Shown: positions 11,301 through 21,138, numbered from the stretch's first letter. The stretch is 64,000 nucleotides of DNA from Methanobacteriaceae archaeon (GCA_030656015.1 JAUSNX010000014.1:62001-126000), one strand, 5' to 3'. Notes: generated by a model from the letters alone, not told the origin. A program made the numbers and translations.

Positions 11301-11689
11301 TCTCATTCCTCCTTTCTTTTTTGTGATAATTAATAATTTTAAAGAAATTTGATTTGAGTGATAAATTTTTTCTTAAAAATCAATATAATAAAAATACTTA
11401 TTGGCCCACTATTACCTATCAAAAGCCCTTAGAGCTAGAAAAAATGAACAGTATGGCCAGTTAAGATTAGTTTAATTATATGATCATTAATGTAATTCTA
11501 TTGATATTTTGAGAATATAAACTTATACCCACATTATTTCACACTTAGGATCTAATAATTTTATTAATTTTAGGATTAATTTTAGAATCATTTATTGGAA
11601 TTAATTCGTTTTAAATCTTTAAACAATTAAAATAAGCGTTTAAAATTTATTAAAAAATAGAAATAAAATAAAAAAAGAGGATTGATTAA
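11301..11689. other. Intergenic region without recognisable gene
   Basis: AT-rich spacer upstream of the KH gene and downstream of the PsbP-like lipoprotein gene on the same strand. No ORF with a start and ribosome binding site is seen. It should carry the KH-gene promoter (its SD is at 11302-11307). Confidence 0.6.
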
Positions 11690-12259
11690 TCAACCAGTAA
11701 CTTTGAATGAATAAGTAATTAAATCAAAGTTAGTTTGTTGACTATCAAAGTCTTTTGGAAGCGCATTGCATAATACCATGTAAATAGTTCCATTTGAGTC
11801 AAACCATGTAGCTCGTTCCTCTTTTTTGACCCCACTTACCGTTATATTATAAACTTTTTCATAAGCCGTGACACCATTTATGTTTAAAGTTCTCTCGGAA
11901 ATCAGATTATAACCCGTGCCATTGTTAGCATACTGTTCATAAGTTGCATCAAATGATTCTTTAACTGTTGAACCAGAAGGTAAAGCCTGTTTGCTTACAA
12001 TAGCTATCGTATTATAAGTAAGATCTTTAGAAACTGATTCAGGGTCTCCATAGCCCACAATTGTTCCAGGTATATTTGAACTGGCGGCCTTAGTCCACCC
12101 TACAGGATATTCAAAAGAAATACCATTTTTAGCATAAGTTTTAGATGGCATATCGGGTACAGTAGTGTTGATTGCCGTATCATTAGTTCCTGAATCAACA
12201 CAACCCGCCACAGCGACCACCACAGCTATTATAGCCAGTATTGGAAGATATTTTTTCAT
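11690..12259 (-). CDS. PsbP-like secreted lipoprotein (copy A)
   Basis: About 189 residues with a signal sequence and a lipobox-like AVAGC (Cys at about 19), then a Thr/Asn-rich linker and a PsbP-like domain starting at YAKNGISFEYPVGW. Archaeal proteins of this type (PsbP-related family) are surface-anchored with unknown function. Start chosen at ATG 12259, which has GGAGTGA five bases upstream; a GTG at 12268 overlaps that site. The next gene upstream (12518-13051) is a diverged paralogue. Confidence 0.7.
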   Translation of the reverse strand: MKKYLPILAIIAVVVAVAGCVDSGTNDTAINTTVPDMPSKTYAKNGISFEYPVGWTKAASSNIPGTIVGYGDPESVSKDLTYNTIAIVSKQALPSGSTVKESFDATYEQYANNGTGYNLISERTLNINGVTAYEKVYNITVSGVKKEERATWFDSNGTIYMVLCNALPKDFDSQQTNFDLITYSFKVTG

Positions 12260-12517
12260 TTCGCTCACTCCATAATATATAGAATATAGTATGGCCTTTA
12301 AAAATTATATATTTTTCTATATTTTTTTATTTATCATTAAATTTTAAAAAAAGACAAAAATATTCAATTAAAATAAATTTTAGCAAAAATTAAGTACTAA
12401 TTATAAAAAATAAAGATTTTAAATAATTAAAATAAAAAAAAAGTTATTTGTTTATTTAAAAGTAATTAAAAATGGTTTTAAAACTAGTTCCCATCAAATG
12501 ATTTTATCCATGATGGA

Positions 12518-13051
12518 CTATGAAATATTAAAACTATTTATAATCATATCAAAATTCTGTTTTTCCTTATCAAACTGGCTGGTAAGTGCACTACAAAGAA
12601 TTACATAGACATTTTTATTATCTTGTATCCATATGGCCCTTTGTTTGATATTAGTACCATCAGCATCAACGGTATAAACATATTCAAGAACATTTCTTCC
12701 ATTCAAAGTCAGATTACCTTCAGAAACCCTTTGGTAGCTAGAATTACTAAATAATGATTCATAATTATCTGCATACATGGAATCGAATGTTCCAGTTAGG
12801 TTTTTAAGTTGAACTGTGACTACGGTTTGTGCAAGTCCAGTTTGAGCATTCACTGAACTGGGATCGGCCACCGCAGCTATGGTATCATTGGCCTGAGAAT
12901 CAGCTATGACCCAAATGCCGGGATAAGTGAATGAAACATTATTTTGAGATAGAGTTTTAGTCTGATTGTCTTGATTATCAGTATTAGAAGTACAACCAGA
13001 GGTAAAAACCACTAAAGAGAGAACTAATAATGCTAAAAAGTATTTTTTCAT
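12518..13051 (-). CDS. PsbP-like secreted lipoprotein (copy B)
   Basis: A 177-residue paralogue of the neighbouring lipoprotein. The signal peptide ends at FTSGCTSN (Cys at about 20), a polar linker follows, and then NNVSFTYPGIWV aligns with GISFEYPVGW of copy A. Both also share an ending of the form VLC.AL...FD......F..I..SF. It probably arose by tandem duplication and then diverged strongly. Exported and lipid- or membrane-anchored; function unknown. Confidence 0.7.
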   Translation of the reverse strand: MKKYFLALLVLSLVVFTSGCTSNTDNQDNQTKTLSQNNVSFTYPGIWVIADSQANDTIAAVADPSSVNAQTGLAQTVVTVQLKNLTGTFDSMYADNYESLFSNSSYQRVSEGNLTLNGRNVLEYVYTVDADGTNIKQRAIWIQDNKNVYVILCSALTSQFDKEKQNFDMIINSFNIS

Positions 13052-13119
13052 GACATTACCTCTATTTAAAAATTTAAAAAGGGAAGTGGTAAAAAATTAT
13101 GTTTTTCATGGTCTAATAA

Positions 13120-13764
13120 CTAACCGCCATTACCGTCTGGAGTTGTATCAGGTTTTGGAATAACCGGGTCTGGGGTTGGCGTTGGAGTAACAGGTGTCGG
13201 AGTATTATTAGAACCGCCATGTGTCGTATTGGATTTCGTGGTATTGGTGGAAGTATAGTTGGAAATAGTTGTATTAGTTGTTAAATTCTCTATTAGTGGA
13301 AAAGCACTTTGATTAACCGTTACTGTGCCATTATCCACAGTTACTGGTGTGTTTAGCATCATTACACCAAATGCAGTTCCTACAAAGAAAGCTAAAGCTA
13401 ATAAAACTCCCGCAATTATTCCAATTCTGGAAATACCTCCCTTTGAGGATGCTGCGGCTGATGCTGCTTTAGCTTGACTTCTAGTTGGTTTGGGAGTAGT
13501 TACATATTTTTTAATGAGCTCTTCTTGCTCTTTTTCATCTTTTTCGAGTTTACTCTTGGAGGCCCAATGATCTAAAGTCTTTTCAGAAGTACCACGGCCT
13601 TGCATCCGCTTAACTCTTTCTGCGGCCTCAAGGGTATCTAACCTATTAGTGTATTGTTTTTTTAAGGATACATACTGCTTTTTAGGAATTTTTCCTGCTT
13701 CTAAATCCTTTTCTAAGTCCTCGAGATTCTTCAAGAGCTGTTCTATTTTACTAATCTTGATCAT
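13120..13764 (-). CDS. Membrane-anchored coiled-coil protein with Thr/Pro-rich outer tail
   Basis: The 214 residues divide into a highly charged N-terminal region with coiled-coil character (about 1-85), an Ala/Ser linker, one membrane helix (about 112-135, IGIIAGVLLALAFFVG), and an outer tail rich in Asn/Thr with many possible N-glycosylation sequons ending in Pro/Thr repeats. The N-terminus is probably cytosolic. GGAG lies only one base before ATG 13764, unusually close, so a different start is possible. It groups with the two upstream-directed lipoprotein genes on the same strand. No family recognised. Confidence 0.65.
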   Translation of the reverse strand: MIKISKIEQLLKNLEDLEKDLEAGKIPKKQYVSLKKQYTNRLDTLEAAERVKRMQGRGTSEKTLDHWASKSKLEKDEKEQEELIKKYVTTPKPTRSQAKAASAAASSKGGISRIGIIAGVLLALAFFVGTAFGVMMLNTPVTVDNGTVTVNQSAFPLIENLTTNTTISNYTSTNTTKSNTTHGGSNNTPTPVTPTPTPDPVIPKPDTTPDGNGG

Positions 13765-13997
13765 CTCCTAATTTCAGGCCATTAACCTAAATTTTATATT
13801 AATTTTGTAATTTTTACACATCAAGTGATGTTTGAATAATATCATAGTTATCCATAACTTATGATTAACTATATCTATTTATTTAAATATTATAAATCCT
13901 TTTCTTTTTAACCCATTATCTGTGTGAAAATTAATACCGCCTATAATGGTTTAGAAAATAAAATAAAAAGAAATTAAAGATTTTAATTAATTCCTAG

Positions 13998-14891
13998 TTA
14001 ATTTTCAGGAGGATATGAGCCTAGTAGCTTTAAAAAAGGAGCATTATTTTTAATAGTATCTAGAATATCTTTAACTATCAAATCATCACGGTGGCCTTCA
14101 AAGTCTATGAAAAAAAAGTACTTTCCCAGGCCTTTTTTAGATGGACGGGACTCAATTTTAGTTAAGTTAATTTTCTTCCCGGCAAAATAGCCTAAAATCT
14201 CATATAGGCCCCCAGGCCTATCTTCATACAGGGAAAACACAATAGAAGTTTTGTCATTACCCATAGGCTTTGATTTATTTTTCCCCAAAACTATGAATCG
14301 CGTCCGGTTGTTTTCAAAGTCCTGAATATCTGATTTTATGATATCCAGATCATATAATTCCGCAGCCCTATAGTTTCCAATGGCCGCTGCATTTTTCTTA
14401 CCATTTATAAATTTGGCCGCTGCAGCTGTGCTGGAAGTGGAATGAGTAATTATACCAAGTTTTTCTAAAAATATCCTGCATTGGGCCAGTGGTTGGGCGT
14501 GAGAATAGACCGAATCAATTTCATCCAGTTTAACTCCTTTATTAACCATTAAATTGTGACTTATAGGTAGAATTATTTCTTTTTCAATGGTTAAATCGTA
14601 ATCTTGAGCCAGAAGATCCAAAGTTACCCCTACTGGGCCTTCAATTGAGTTTTCAATTGGCACCACACCTTTTTTTGCCCTGTCTGTTTTTACCGCTTCT
14701 AAAACTTCTATAATAGAATCAAATGCTACTAATTCCCCTTTTAATCTGGAAGCTGCTTCTTCAGTGAATGTTCCTGCCGGTCCAAAAAAGGCGATGAACG
14801 TGTCTGGTTTATTTTCAGCACTACTCTTGTTTAGGGAATTGTTATTGTTATTATTATTATTAGAGTTTTTTAAAGTGTTTTCAGGTGGCAT
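13998..14891 (-). CDS. pheA: Prephenate dehydratase with ACT domain
   Basis: Converts prephenate to phenylpyruvate in phenylalanine synthesis. The catalytic domain starts at about residue 31 (FIAFFGPAGTFTEEAA) and includes PIENSIEGPVG and NNRTRFIVLG, with the catalytic Thr in TRF. The C-terminal ACT domain (about 208-290) carries the Phe-binding ESRPSK motif, so feedback inhibition by Phe is expected. The first 30 residues are an Asn/Ser-rich extension containing eight consecutive Asn, absent from the family core. No mutase or dehydrogenase domain is fused. Confidence 0.94.
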   Translation of the reverse strand: MPPENTLKNSNNNNNNNNSLNKSSAENKPDTFIAFFGPAGTFTEEAASRLKGELVAFDSIIEVLEAVKTDRAKKGVVPIENSIEGPVGVTLDLLAQDYDLTIEKEIILPISHNLMVNKGVKLDEIDSVYSHAQPLAQCRIFLEKLGIITHSTSSTAAAAKFINGKKNAAAIGNYRAAELYDLDIIKSDIQDFENNRTRFIVLGKNKSKPMGNDKTSIVFSLYEDRPGGLYEILGYFAGKKINLTKIESRPSKKGLGKYFFFIDFEGHRDDLIVKDILDTIKNNAPFLKLLGSYPPEN

Positions 14892-15205
14892 ATTATATCC
14901 ATCAATTTGATTTATAATTTCAATGAAATTTAGAATATGTTATTTTATTTAGTATAATATGAATATATTCGTTTATTATATTGATATTTATAGATATAAT
15001 TTTTAATTGAATGTTCTTCTTTTTTCTTTAATTTAAGAATTAAGGTAAATAAAAATAAAATAAAAATAAATAAGAATTAAATAAGAATTAAATAATAATT
15101 TAAAAAGGATTTAAATAGGATTTAATTAATAATCTGAAAAGATAAGAATCAAAAAATAGTTCTAATAAAATATAAGAAAAATATTCCTTAATTAAAAATA
15201 TTATT
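14892..15205. other. AT-rich intergenic region with short direct repeats
   Basis: No gene seen. The part at about 15050-15130 is built of short imperfect repeats such as AATAAGAATTAA and AAATAAAA. It separates pheA from the convergently ordered RNA ligase gene on the same strand; the pheA promoter should lie in its left half. Confidence 0.55.
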
Positions 15206-16540
15206 TTAGTAAAGGCCCCCATTAAGATAATTTTTTATTTTATCATTGGTTGCATTATACATTCTTCGAATAACCGCATTTCCACCCTTATATTCTATTA
15301 ACATGGCCGAAACTCCCAGATCATGCAGATGCCTTACAAATTCCTCGGCCTCTTTTTTACTATCCACATTGATAGTAGTATCTTCCACAGCAGGTTCTCC
15401 ATCATTTATTTGTTTGATTATATCAATCATGGGATAAATAATAGATTCACCCAATCTTTGAGCTCTTTTTTGAAGTTCTTCTGGAGAATCTTCCATTTCA
15501 TAGGCTTGAAAGCCTTCTCTTACAACTCTACTGAAAAAAAAGGCCCTTCCAAAATCAAATGGGAAGTTAAATGCATATTTAATTTCTCTATCATGGGCCT
15601 GAGAGGATGTGTATTTTAAAGGTGGTATTTCCATAGAAGGATGTTTCATTACTACTCCCTCCCTATGTTCCAGCCCTATTTCTTTAATTATTTTTAATAT
15701 CTTCTCATGAGCATCATCTGCTGAGAATACACCAAATAGTCTAACAGCAGGTAAATTATATTGTTTTAAGAGTTTTCTTTTGGCATCAATAGATAATGGT
15801 TCATTGGATAATTTATGACGAATATCAAAAACTCTAAAGGCCAGTTTACCAATTTCAGGATAATACTGTGAAACATAAGGATTGTCCGTACCCACCATTT
15901 CACCACATATTACTAGTTCTGGATTATCTGCAAAAAAATCATCCAATTCCATAAGTTCCCGGGCCTTTTTAGTGGTAAAAGGACATATATATCCTCCACG
16001 AGTGAGGGCCACAATTTTATTATGTTTAAAGTCATCATTAACTTCATCAAATACTTTTGAGTTACTTTCTGGATTTTTAGAGATATCTTGACATATATCG
16101 CTGCAATTTATACTGGCAATACGGACATTATAGCCATTCATCTTCTCTTCCACAGCAATTAAATCCTGAAAATGATTTTTAAGGGAAGGCCCCAAAAGAA
16201 GAGTTCTTCTAATTTTAGGAAATCCTCTAATTACTTCAATTTCATCTGAGAGATAAATAACTGTCCCAGATTCTAGTTCACCGGTTTCTTTTTTAAAAAG
16301 AAGTGTAGGAATGCCCATGGAAATGAAAAATTTTGTGTTTCCTTTTTTAATAGATTCTTCCAGCTTTTCTGATTTAATTCCCAATATTTCTTGAATTTTT
16401 TTCTCCAGAAAATCTTCTACTTCAATTTGAGATTCCAGCTCACAAGATGGGCAAGAGTAAAAAAAATGGGTGAGGGTATTGTTTCTCCTCCAATCAACCC
16501 TCATTTTAGAACTGCATTTAGGACAATTTACCTCGGGCAA
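15206..16540 (-). CDS. Rnl3-type archaeal RNA ligase with N-terminal zinc ribbon
   Basis: This ATP-dependent RNA ligase has the nucleotidyltransferase motif I VEEKMNGYNVRI, where Lys at about 133 is the expected adenylated residue, plus later motifs FDIRHK, REGVVMKHPS and REIKYAFNFPF. The match is to the homodimeric Rnl3 family known from Methanothermobacter and Pyrococcus. At 444 residues it is longer than the roughly 380 usual, because the first 36 residues form a CPKC...CPSC zinc ribbon. The start is TTG 16540: no ATG or GTG occurs between it and the upstream stop at 16622-16624, and the next ATG would remove the first Cys pair. It lies 77 bases downstream of the CBS gene cluster on the same strand. 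Confidence 0.85.
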   Translation of the reverse strand: MPEVNCPKCSSKMRVDWRRNNTLTHFFYSCPSCELESQIEVEDFLEKKIQEILGIKSEKLEESIKKGNTKFFISMGIPTLLFKKETGELESGTVIYLSDEIEVIRGFPKIRRTLLLGPSLKNHFQDLIAVEEKMNGYNVRIASINCSDICQDISKNPESNSKVFDEVNDDFKHNKIVALTRGGYICPFTTKKARELMELDDFFADNPELVICGEMVGTDNPYVSQYYPEIGKLAFRVFDIRHKLSNEPLSIDAKRKLLKQYNLPAVRLFGVFSADDAHEKILKIIKEIGLEHREGVVMKHPSMEIPPLKYTSSQAHDREIKYAFNFPFDFGRAFFFSRVVREGFQAYEMEDSPEELQKRAQRLGESIIYPMIDIIKQINDGEPAVEDTTINVDSKKEAEEFVRHLHDLGVSAMLIEYKGGNAVIRRMYNATNDKIKNYLNGGLY

Positions 16541-16617
16541 TTCAATTCCAGGTGATTTAAGTATTTTGGATTTAGAATCCTCAGATTTTTGTCCATTAGA
16601 CTTATATTCCCTAGAAA

Positions 16618-17442
16618 TTAGTTAACCCCCTCCATTTCAACAATTAAATCCAGCAAATCTGTTTTTGTTATTATGCCTACCGTATTTTTATTCTCATCTG
16701 CTACTGGAAATCCACTTATACCTTGATCCAGCATCATTTGTGCCACTTCAGGAATGGAGCTCGTCATAGAAACCATGTGAATTCCTTGAGACATTACATC
16801 ATCCACCAGAAGATTTCTGATTCTGGCAGATTTGTGTTTGTCTGGAACAACTTTCCTAAAGGATATCATGGCTCGGGAAATATCTTTAGATGTTATTAAT
16901 CCCACTAAATCTCCATCTTCCATTACCAGGAGCCGGCCCACTTTGGCATCCATCATGACTCTCCGGGCATGAACTAGCCTGTCAGAAGGAGACACCGTGA
17001 TTAGATCCTCACTCATTAAATTCTGAACAGACTTGTTTTCATATGCTTTGCCTCGGCAAGTGTCTATGAGATCGGATTTAGTAACCAGACCAATCACATC
17101 GCCATCATCCATTACTGGAATTCCACCAATATTATTTTCCAGCATTATATTGGCTGCATATGCGATATCCGTTTCAGTTTCCACTGCAAATAACTCATTA
17201 GTCATTACCGTAGAAACATGAAAATGGGAAGGAGGTAGGTTTCCATATTTAGATGATCCCAGTTTATTGGCAATGTCTTTTTCGGTTATCATACCTACCA
17301 TCTCTTTAACATTATCCTGGTTGGTATTGATAACTGCTAGCCGAGACATTTTGTGTTTTTTCATGACTCTGAGAGCGTCACAAATGTTCTGGTCTTTATC
17401 TATGGAAACAATATCCTCGGACATTATATTTTTTACTCGCAT
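16618..17442 (-). CDS. Protein of four CBS domains (cluster member 1)
   Basis: All 274 residues are CBS modules: two Bateman pairs, recognisable from NIMSEDIVSI, VMTNELFAV, LMSEDLITV and VMSQGIHMV starts and GMITEKDI, GLVTKSDL, GLITSKDI and GIITKTDL ends. CBS pairs bind adenine nucleotides or SAM and regulate partners. No enzymatic domain is attached, so this is a stand-alone sensor or regulator. Last gene of a five-gene CBS array, followed by the RNA ligase. Confidence 0.9.
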   Translation of the reverse strand: MRVKNIMSEDIVSIDKDQNICDALRVMKKHKMSRLAVINTNQDNVKEMVGMITEKDIANKLGSSKYGNLPPSHFHVSTVMTNELFAVETETDIAYAANIMLENNIGGIPVMDDGDVIGLVTKSDLIDTCRGKAYENKSVQNLMSEDLITVSPSDRLVHARRVMMDAKVGRLLVMEDGDLVGLITSKDISRAMISFRKVVPDKHKSARIRNLLVDDVMSQGIHMVSMTSSIPEVAQMMLDQGISGFPVADENKNTVGIITKTDLLDLIVEMEGVN

Positions 17443-17499
17443 TAAAATCCCCTTTCTTTTTAGGTTTCATTTATAAATTCTGCGATTTTCACTTATTTT

Positions 17500-18339
17500 C
17501 TACTGTATGGCTTTAATTATATCTGTTTTAGTGATGATACCAACTAGTTCATCATCGTCAACCACTGGAATTCCACTAATCTCACTTTCCATCATGACTT
17601 TAGCCGCTTCTGAAGCATCATCTGATGAGCTTAATTTGACAATGCGATCAGTCATAATATCCCCAGCAGTCATCATGGAAATCATACGCACATTTCTTTT
17701 TCCTTCTCCTTCAACAGGGCGGACAAAGTATATTCTCTCTACATTAATCCCTTTTCCAGGATCTTCAATTTGGGCAAAAGAAATGTTTTCAGAGGTTATA
17801 ATGCCCACAGGTTCATTATCTCTTATTACCACAACACGACCAATTTTATTTTCTTCCATTATGTTGATAACATGAGAAATGGCGTGATTTTCGTTTACCG
17901 TGACTACTTTAGAACTCATTAACTCTGAAATTCTCCATTTACCTTTGAATTTGTTTTCATAAACTTTCATGAGATCTGTTTTGGTTATAATACCAACTAA
18001 TTCACTTTGATCAATAACCGGCAGTGAACCAATATCATTTTTTAACATTAACTCGACCGCTTCTTTTGAATTTAATCCTGGAGCTACAGTAATTAAATTA
18101 TTATTCATTACTCTCCTTACAGCAATTTTGTCAATAGGCCTTCTTCTCCAGGCCGGTCCTTTTCCGCTTAGTTTGTGGGTAATGTCCCTATCGGTTACTA
18201 TCCCTACCGGATCTCCATCGTGGTCAACTACTACAATGCGACCAATTCCATTTTTGAGCATGAGGTTACGGGCATAAGCTACTTGTTCTGTATCTTGAAT
18301 TACCACTACTTCATCACTCATTATATCTTTTATTTTCAT
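17500..18339 (-). CDS. Protein of four CBS domains (cluster member 2)
   Basis: A 279-residue protein of two Bateman pairs. CBS units begin at DIMSDEVVVI, VMNNNLITV, LMSSKVVTV and DIMTDRIVKL and close with GIVTDRDI, GIITKTDL, GIITSENI and GIITKTDI. Between units 3 and 4 lies a basic loop (VRPVEGEGKRNVRMIS). ATG 18339 has GGTGAT four bases upstream and is preferred over TTG 18342. No catalytic domain. It is 57 bases upstream of cluster member 1. Confidence 0.9.
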   Translation of the reverse strand: MKIKDIMSDEVVVIQDTEQVAYARNLMLKNGIGRIVVVDHDGDPVGIVTDRDITHKLSGKGPAWRRRPIDKIAVRRVMNNNLITVAPGLNSKEAVELMLKNDIGSLPVIDQSELVGIITKTDLMKVYENKFKGKWRISELMSSKVVTVNENHAISHVINIMEENKIGRVVVIRDNEPVGIITSENISFAQIEDPGKGINVERIYFVRPVEGEGKRNVRMISMMTAGDIMTDRIVKLSSSDDASEAAKVMMESEISGIPVVDDDELVGIITKTDIIKAIQ

Positions 18340-18472
18340 CAAATCACCTGCGGTATACTAAATAGAGGTTTAATAATTCTATGTATTTACCGTGTTTTTG
18401 ATTCAAAATCATCGATATCCCTATTTTTATGAATACCAGATTAATTTAGAAATATTGAAAAATATATGGACA

Positions 18473-19414
18473 TTACTGTTTTATGACTTTTAGTAAGTCT
18501 CTTTCAGTAATAATGCCCACTAACTCCCCATTTTTAATTACTGGTAATCCACCAATTCCTTCATTTTGCATCAATTCACATAAAACACCTAAACGAGTCA
18601 TTGGTGTGGTGCTTATGACTTCTTTTTCCATTATCTCCGTAATTTTTGAGTTAAGAATTTCCTCAGCACTATTGGAAGTCATATTGTTAAAGACTTTACT
18701 TTGGCCTAAAATTTCCAGAATATCTGTGGAAGTGATTATGCCTACCAGTTTCTCTTTTTCTGGGTGAGAAGTTCTTCTCTCTTCTCCCACCACAGGTATC
18801 CTTCTAAGTTTGTTTCTCACCATTATTTTAGATGCACTCTCAATGGGTGTTCCCGGAGTAGTAGTTATAACTTTTTTAGTCATATAATCCTCTACTAACT
18901 CATCAGTTAGAACTCCAGATAATAAAAGAGCTAAATCTCTTTCAGAAACAATACCCACTATATTATCATCAGAGTCAATAACTGGTAAAGCCCCCACCCC
19001 ATATTCTAACATTTTTTCAACTGCAGTATTTAGGGAGTCTTTGTAGCTTAAATAATGGACATCGCGTGTCATTATTTTTTTAACAGACTCATTGATGGCT
19101 GCTAAAAAATTGTCGTGATATTTTTCTTCCAGGATTTTAAATTTGTCTCCCCCTCCCAGGAAGTCCAGTATATCCATAGAAGTTACGATACCCATAAGTT
19201 TCCCAGTTCCAGGATTTGTAATGGGTAATCTCCTGAATTTGTTTTTAACCATTATAACCGCAGCTTCTTTAATACTTGCGGTTTGTGGTATAGTGACCAC
19301 TTCTTTTTTGGCGACGGCCATAATATCGCCTTCGTGTTCAAAATTTCTGCTTCCAAATTCTATGGGCCCACGGTCCATAGACTTTACGATGTTTATGGTG
19401 TCTTTTCTTCTCAT
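18473..19414 (-). CDS. Protein of four CBS domains (cluster member 3)
   Basis: About 313 residues with four CBS units (IMAVAKKEVVTI, IMTRDVHYL, YMTKKVITT and IMEKEVIST starts; GIVTSMDIL, GIVSERDL, GIITSTDIL and GIITERDL ends). Two units contain a longer loop before the last strand. The start at ATG 19414 has GAGAGGTG upstream; an in-frame Met 29 codons earlier has no ribosome site and would add a segment unlike CBS proteins. No enzyme domain is fused. Confidence 0.88.
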   Translation of the reverse strand: MRRKDTINIVKSMDRGPIEFGSRNFEHEGDIMAVAKKEVVTIPQTASIKEAAVIMVKNKFRRLPITNPGTGKLMGIVTSMDILDFLGGGDKFKILEEKYHDNFLAAINESVKKIMTRDVHYLSYKDSLNTAVEKMLEYGVGALPVIDSDDNIVGIVSERDLALLLSGVLTDELVEDYMTKKVITTTPGTPIESASKIMVRNKLRRIPVVGEERRTSHPEKEKLVGIITSTDILEILGQSKVFNNMTSNSAEEILNSKITEIMEKEVISTTPMTRLGVLCELMQNEGIGGLPVIKNGELVGIITERDLLKVIKQ

Positions 19415-19749
19415 CCATACACCTCTCTCAGAGATATGATTACTTATGTAATTTGAATGAAATTTATACAATTTTAGCCTATTTAACACGTATTTAATCA
19501 TTTATTTTTGATATAGGAGAAAACTAAAGAACTTTCTAAGAATTTTCTAAAGAGTTTTTCTTTAATAATCATCCATTTTCAATTTTTCGACAGTTCTATT
19601 GAATTTGCAGATAGTATAATACTAATTTTGATTTTTTTCATATCATCGTGAATTAGATATATTTTTAGTTTTAGAACATAATATTCTTGCCCGGCCAATT
19701 ATAGAACATATTTGAACAAAAAGGCCATTTTTGCAATTTGAATTGAGAA

Positions 19750-20571
19750 TCAAATTATATACGACCTTAAAACGTCTTCTCTCGAAACAATACCTACTAG
19801 TTCAGATTCTTTGGCCCTTTCGGGTTCTTTTTTAATAAACATTGCATTTTCCACAACAGGCAAACGCCCAATGTCATTTTGAACCATTAAATCTGCAGCT
19901 TTCTCCAAAGACATCTTTGATGTCCCTACTATGGGTGGAGTCTGCATAATTTTCTCTACAGGAATGTTTCGCTTCGCATCACCAGATCCCGCGCCAATTC
20001 GAGTATGTCCCGACTTGATAAGATCTTTGCGAGTGACTATTCCAATTAACTTACCGTTCTTTAAAACAGGCAAGCCAGAAAAGCCAGATTCACCCATTTT
20101 ATTCCACAAAGTGGAAATAGAATCCTGGTAGTCACAGGTAACGACGTTTTCGGTTTTAATATCTCCCAAAGTTTTTTGGGGAGCATTAATTCCATCCTTT
20201 AAAAAAACTAATAAAATATCAAACACACTTAAAATTCCCAGTAATTTATTACTATCACTGGATTCTACCACCGGGGCCTGAATTTCTTCAGAATTTATTA
20301 AATTTTGAGCAGCATGGATTAATTCCATTTCTGGAGTAAAAATAAGTTTGGGCCGCTCCATTATGCCCCTTGCTTCAATATTAGATTTAGTAGCAGAAAT
20401 ATTTTGCATATCCCCTCGGGTAATTAAACCTTTTAAGTGGCCTTCCTCAACCACAGGGATACAGCGGAAGTCCTCTTCCCGGAATATAGATCGCACTCTC
20501 GTAGCAGATGTGCTTACAGAAACTGTGACCGGGTTAGAGGTCATTGCCTCTTCCACAATCAAGTTATTCAC
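19750..20571 (-). CDS. Protein of four CBS domains (cluster member 4)
   Basis: The 273 residues have CBS units starting [27 protein letters not shown] and IMQTPPIVG; the third has lost the usual Met-Ser start and is more diverged. It begins at GTG 20571, inside the end of the next upstream gene (8-base overlap), so translation is probably coupled to cluster member 5. A 248-base gap without a gene separates it from member 3 downstream. Confidence 0.88.
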   Translation of the reverse strand: MNNLIVEEAMTSNPVTVSVSTSATRVRSIFREEDFRCIPVVEEGHLKGLITRGDMQNISATKSNIEARGIMERPKLIFTPEMELIHAAQNLINSEEIQAPVVESSDSNKLLGILSVFDILLVFLKDGINAPQKTLGDIKTENVVTCDYQDSISTLWNKMGESGFSGLPVLKNGKLIGIVTRKDLIKSGHTRIGAGSGDAKRNIPVEKIMQTPPIVGTSKMSLEKAADLMVQNDIGRLPVVENAMFIKKEPERAKESELVGIVSREDVLRSYII

Positions 20572-21127
20572 CTTCTAAATCCTCTTTACATTCCTCGCAT
20601 AAATACTTGCCATCTACTTCATCCAGATAATCTTCAAAGTTTCCACATGCTTCACATGCACCAGGAACGGGCCTATCACCAGACGGATAACCCACTTGAT
20701 TTTCTGTAATGCGGGCATTTTCTACCAGAATTTCAGTAAGTTCTGGAGAAACAGCCATTACATCAGTAGATGTTAATATACCAACTAGAGCTCCACCATT
20801 AACCACTGGAAGGCGCCTAATACTATTTTTAGCCATTAAACGAGCTGCCTCATTTAATTCTCTCCCAGGTTCAATGCTAATGAGATTCTTAGTCATTATT
20901 TGGCCAATAGTTATATCACTAGCTTTCAAATCTTTGGAAACTACTTTTCTAATGATATCGCTTTCAGTGATTAGTCCTTCAGGTTCAGAGTTACTTTTAA
21001 CTACTAGACTACCCACTTTAATTTGATTCATAAGTATTGCTGCTTCGGCAACGCTGATTTTAGGGTCTACTGTTACCACGTTTGATGTCATGGCATCGTG
21101 TACGGTGACTTTAGTTTCCATTTCCAT
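20564..21127 (-). CDS. CBS-pair protein with C-terminal zinc ribbon (cluster member 5)
   Basis: The 187 residues comprise one Bateman pair (AMTSNVVTV and IMTKNLISI units) and a C-terminal zinc ribbon, CEAC...CEEC, at about residues 156-180. This CBS-plus-Zn-ribbon arrangement is known in archaea and suggests a nucleotide-sensing protein that contacts nucleic acid or protein. AGGAGG is seven bases before ATG 21127. It is first in the CBS array, 11 bases downstream of queE, and overlaps member 4. Confidence 0.9.
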   Translation of the reverse strand: MEMETKVTVHDAMTSNVVTVDPKISVAEAAILMNQIKVGSLVVKSNSEPEGLITESDIIRKVVSKDLKASDITIGQIMTKNLISIEPGRELNEAARLMAKNSIRRLPVVNGGALVGILTSTDVMAVSPELTEILVENARITENQVGYPSGDRPVPGACEACGNFEDYLDEVDGKYLCEECKEDLEGE

Positions 21128-21138
21128 CTAAAAACCTC

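Noticed and set aside
16540-16620. Extension of the RNA ligase upstream into the CBS gene as a fusion
   Set aside because: The frame meets TAA at 16622-16624, so no fusion is possible.
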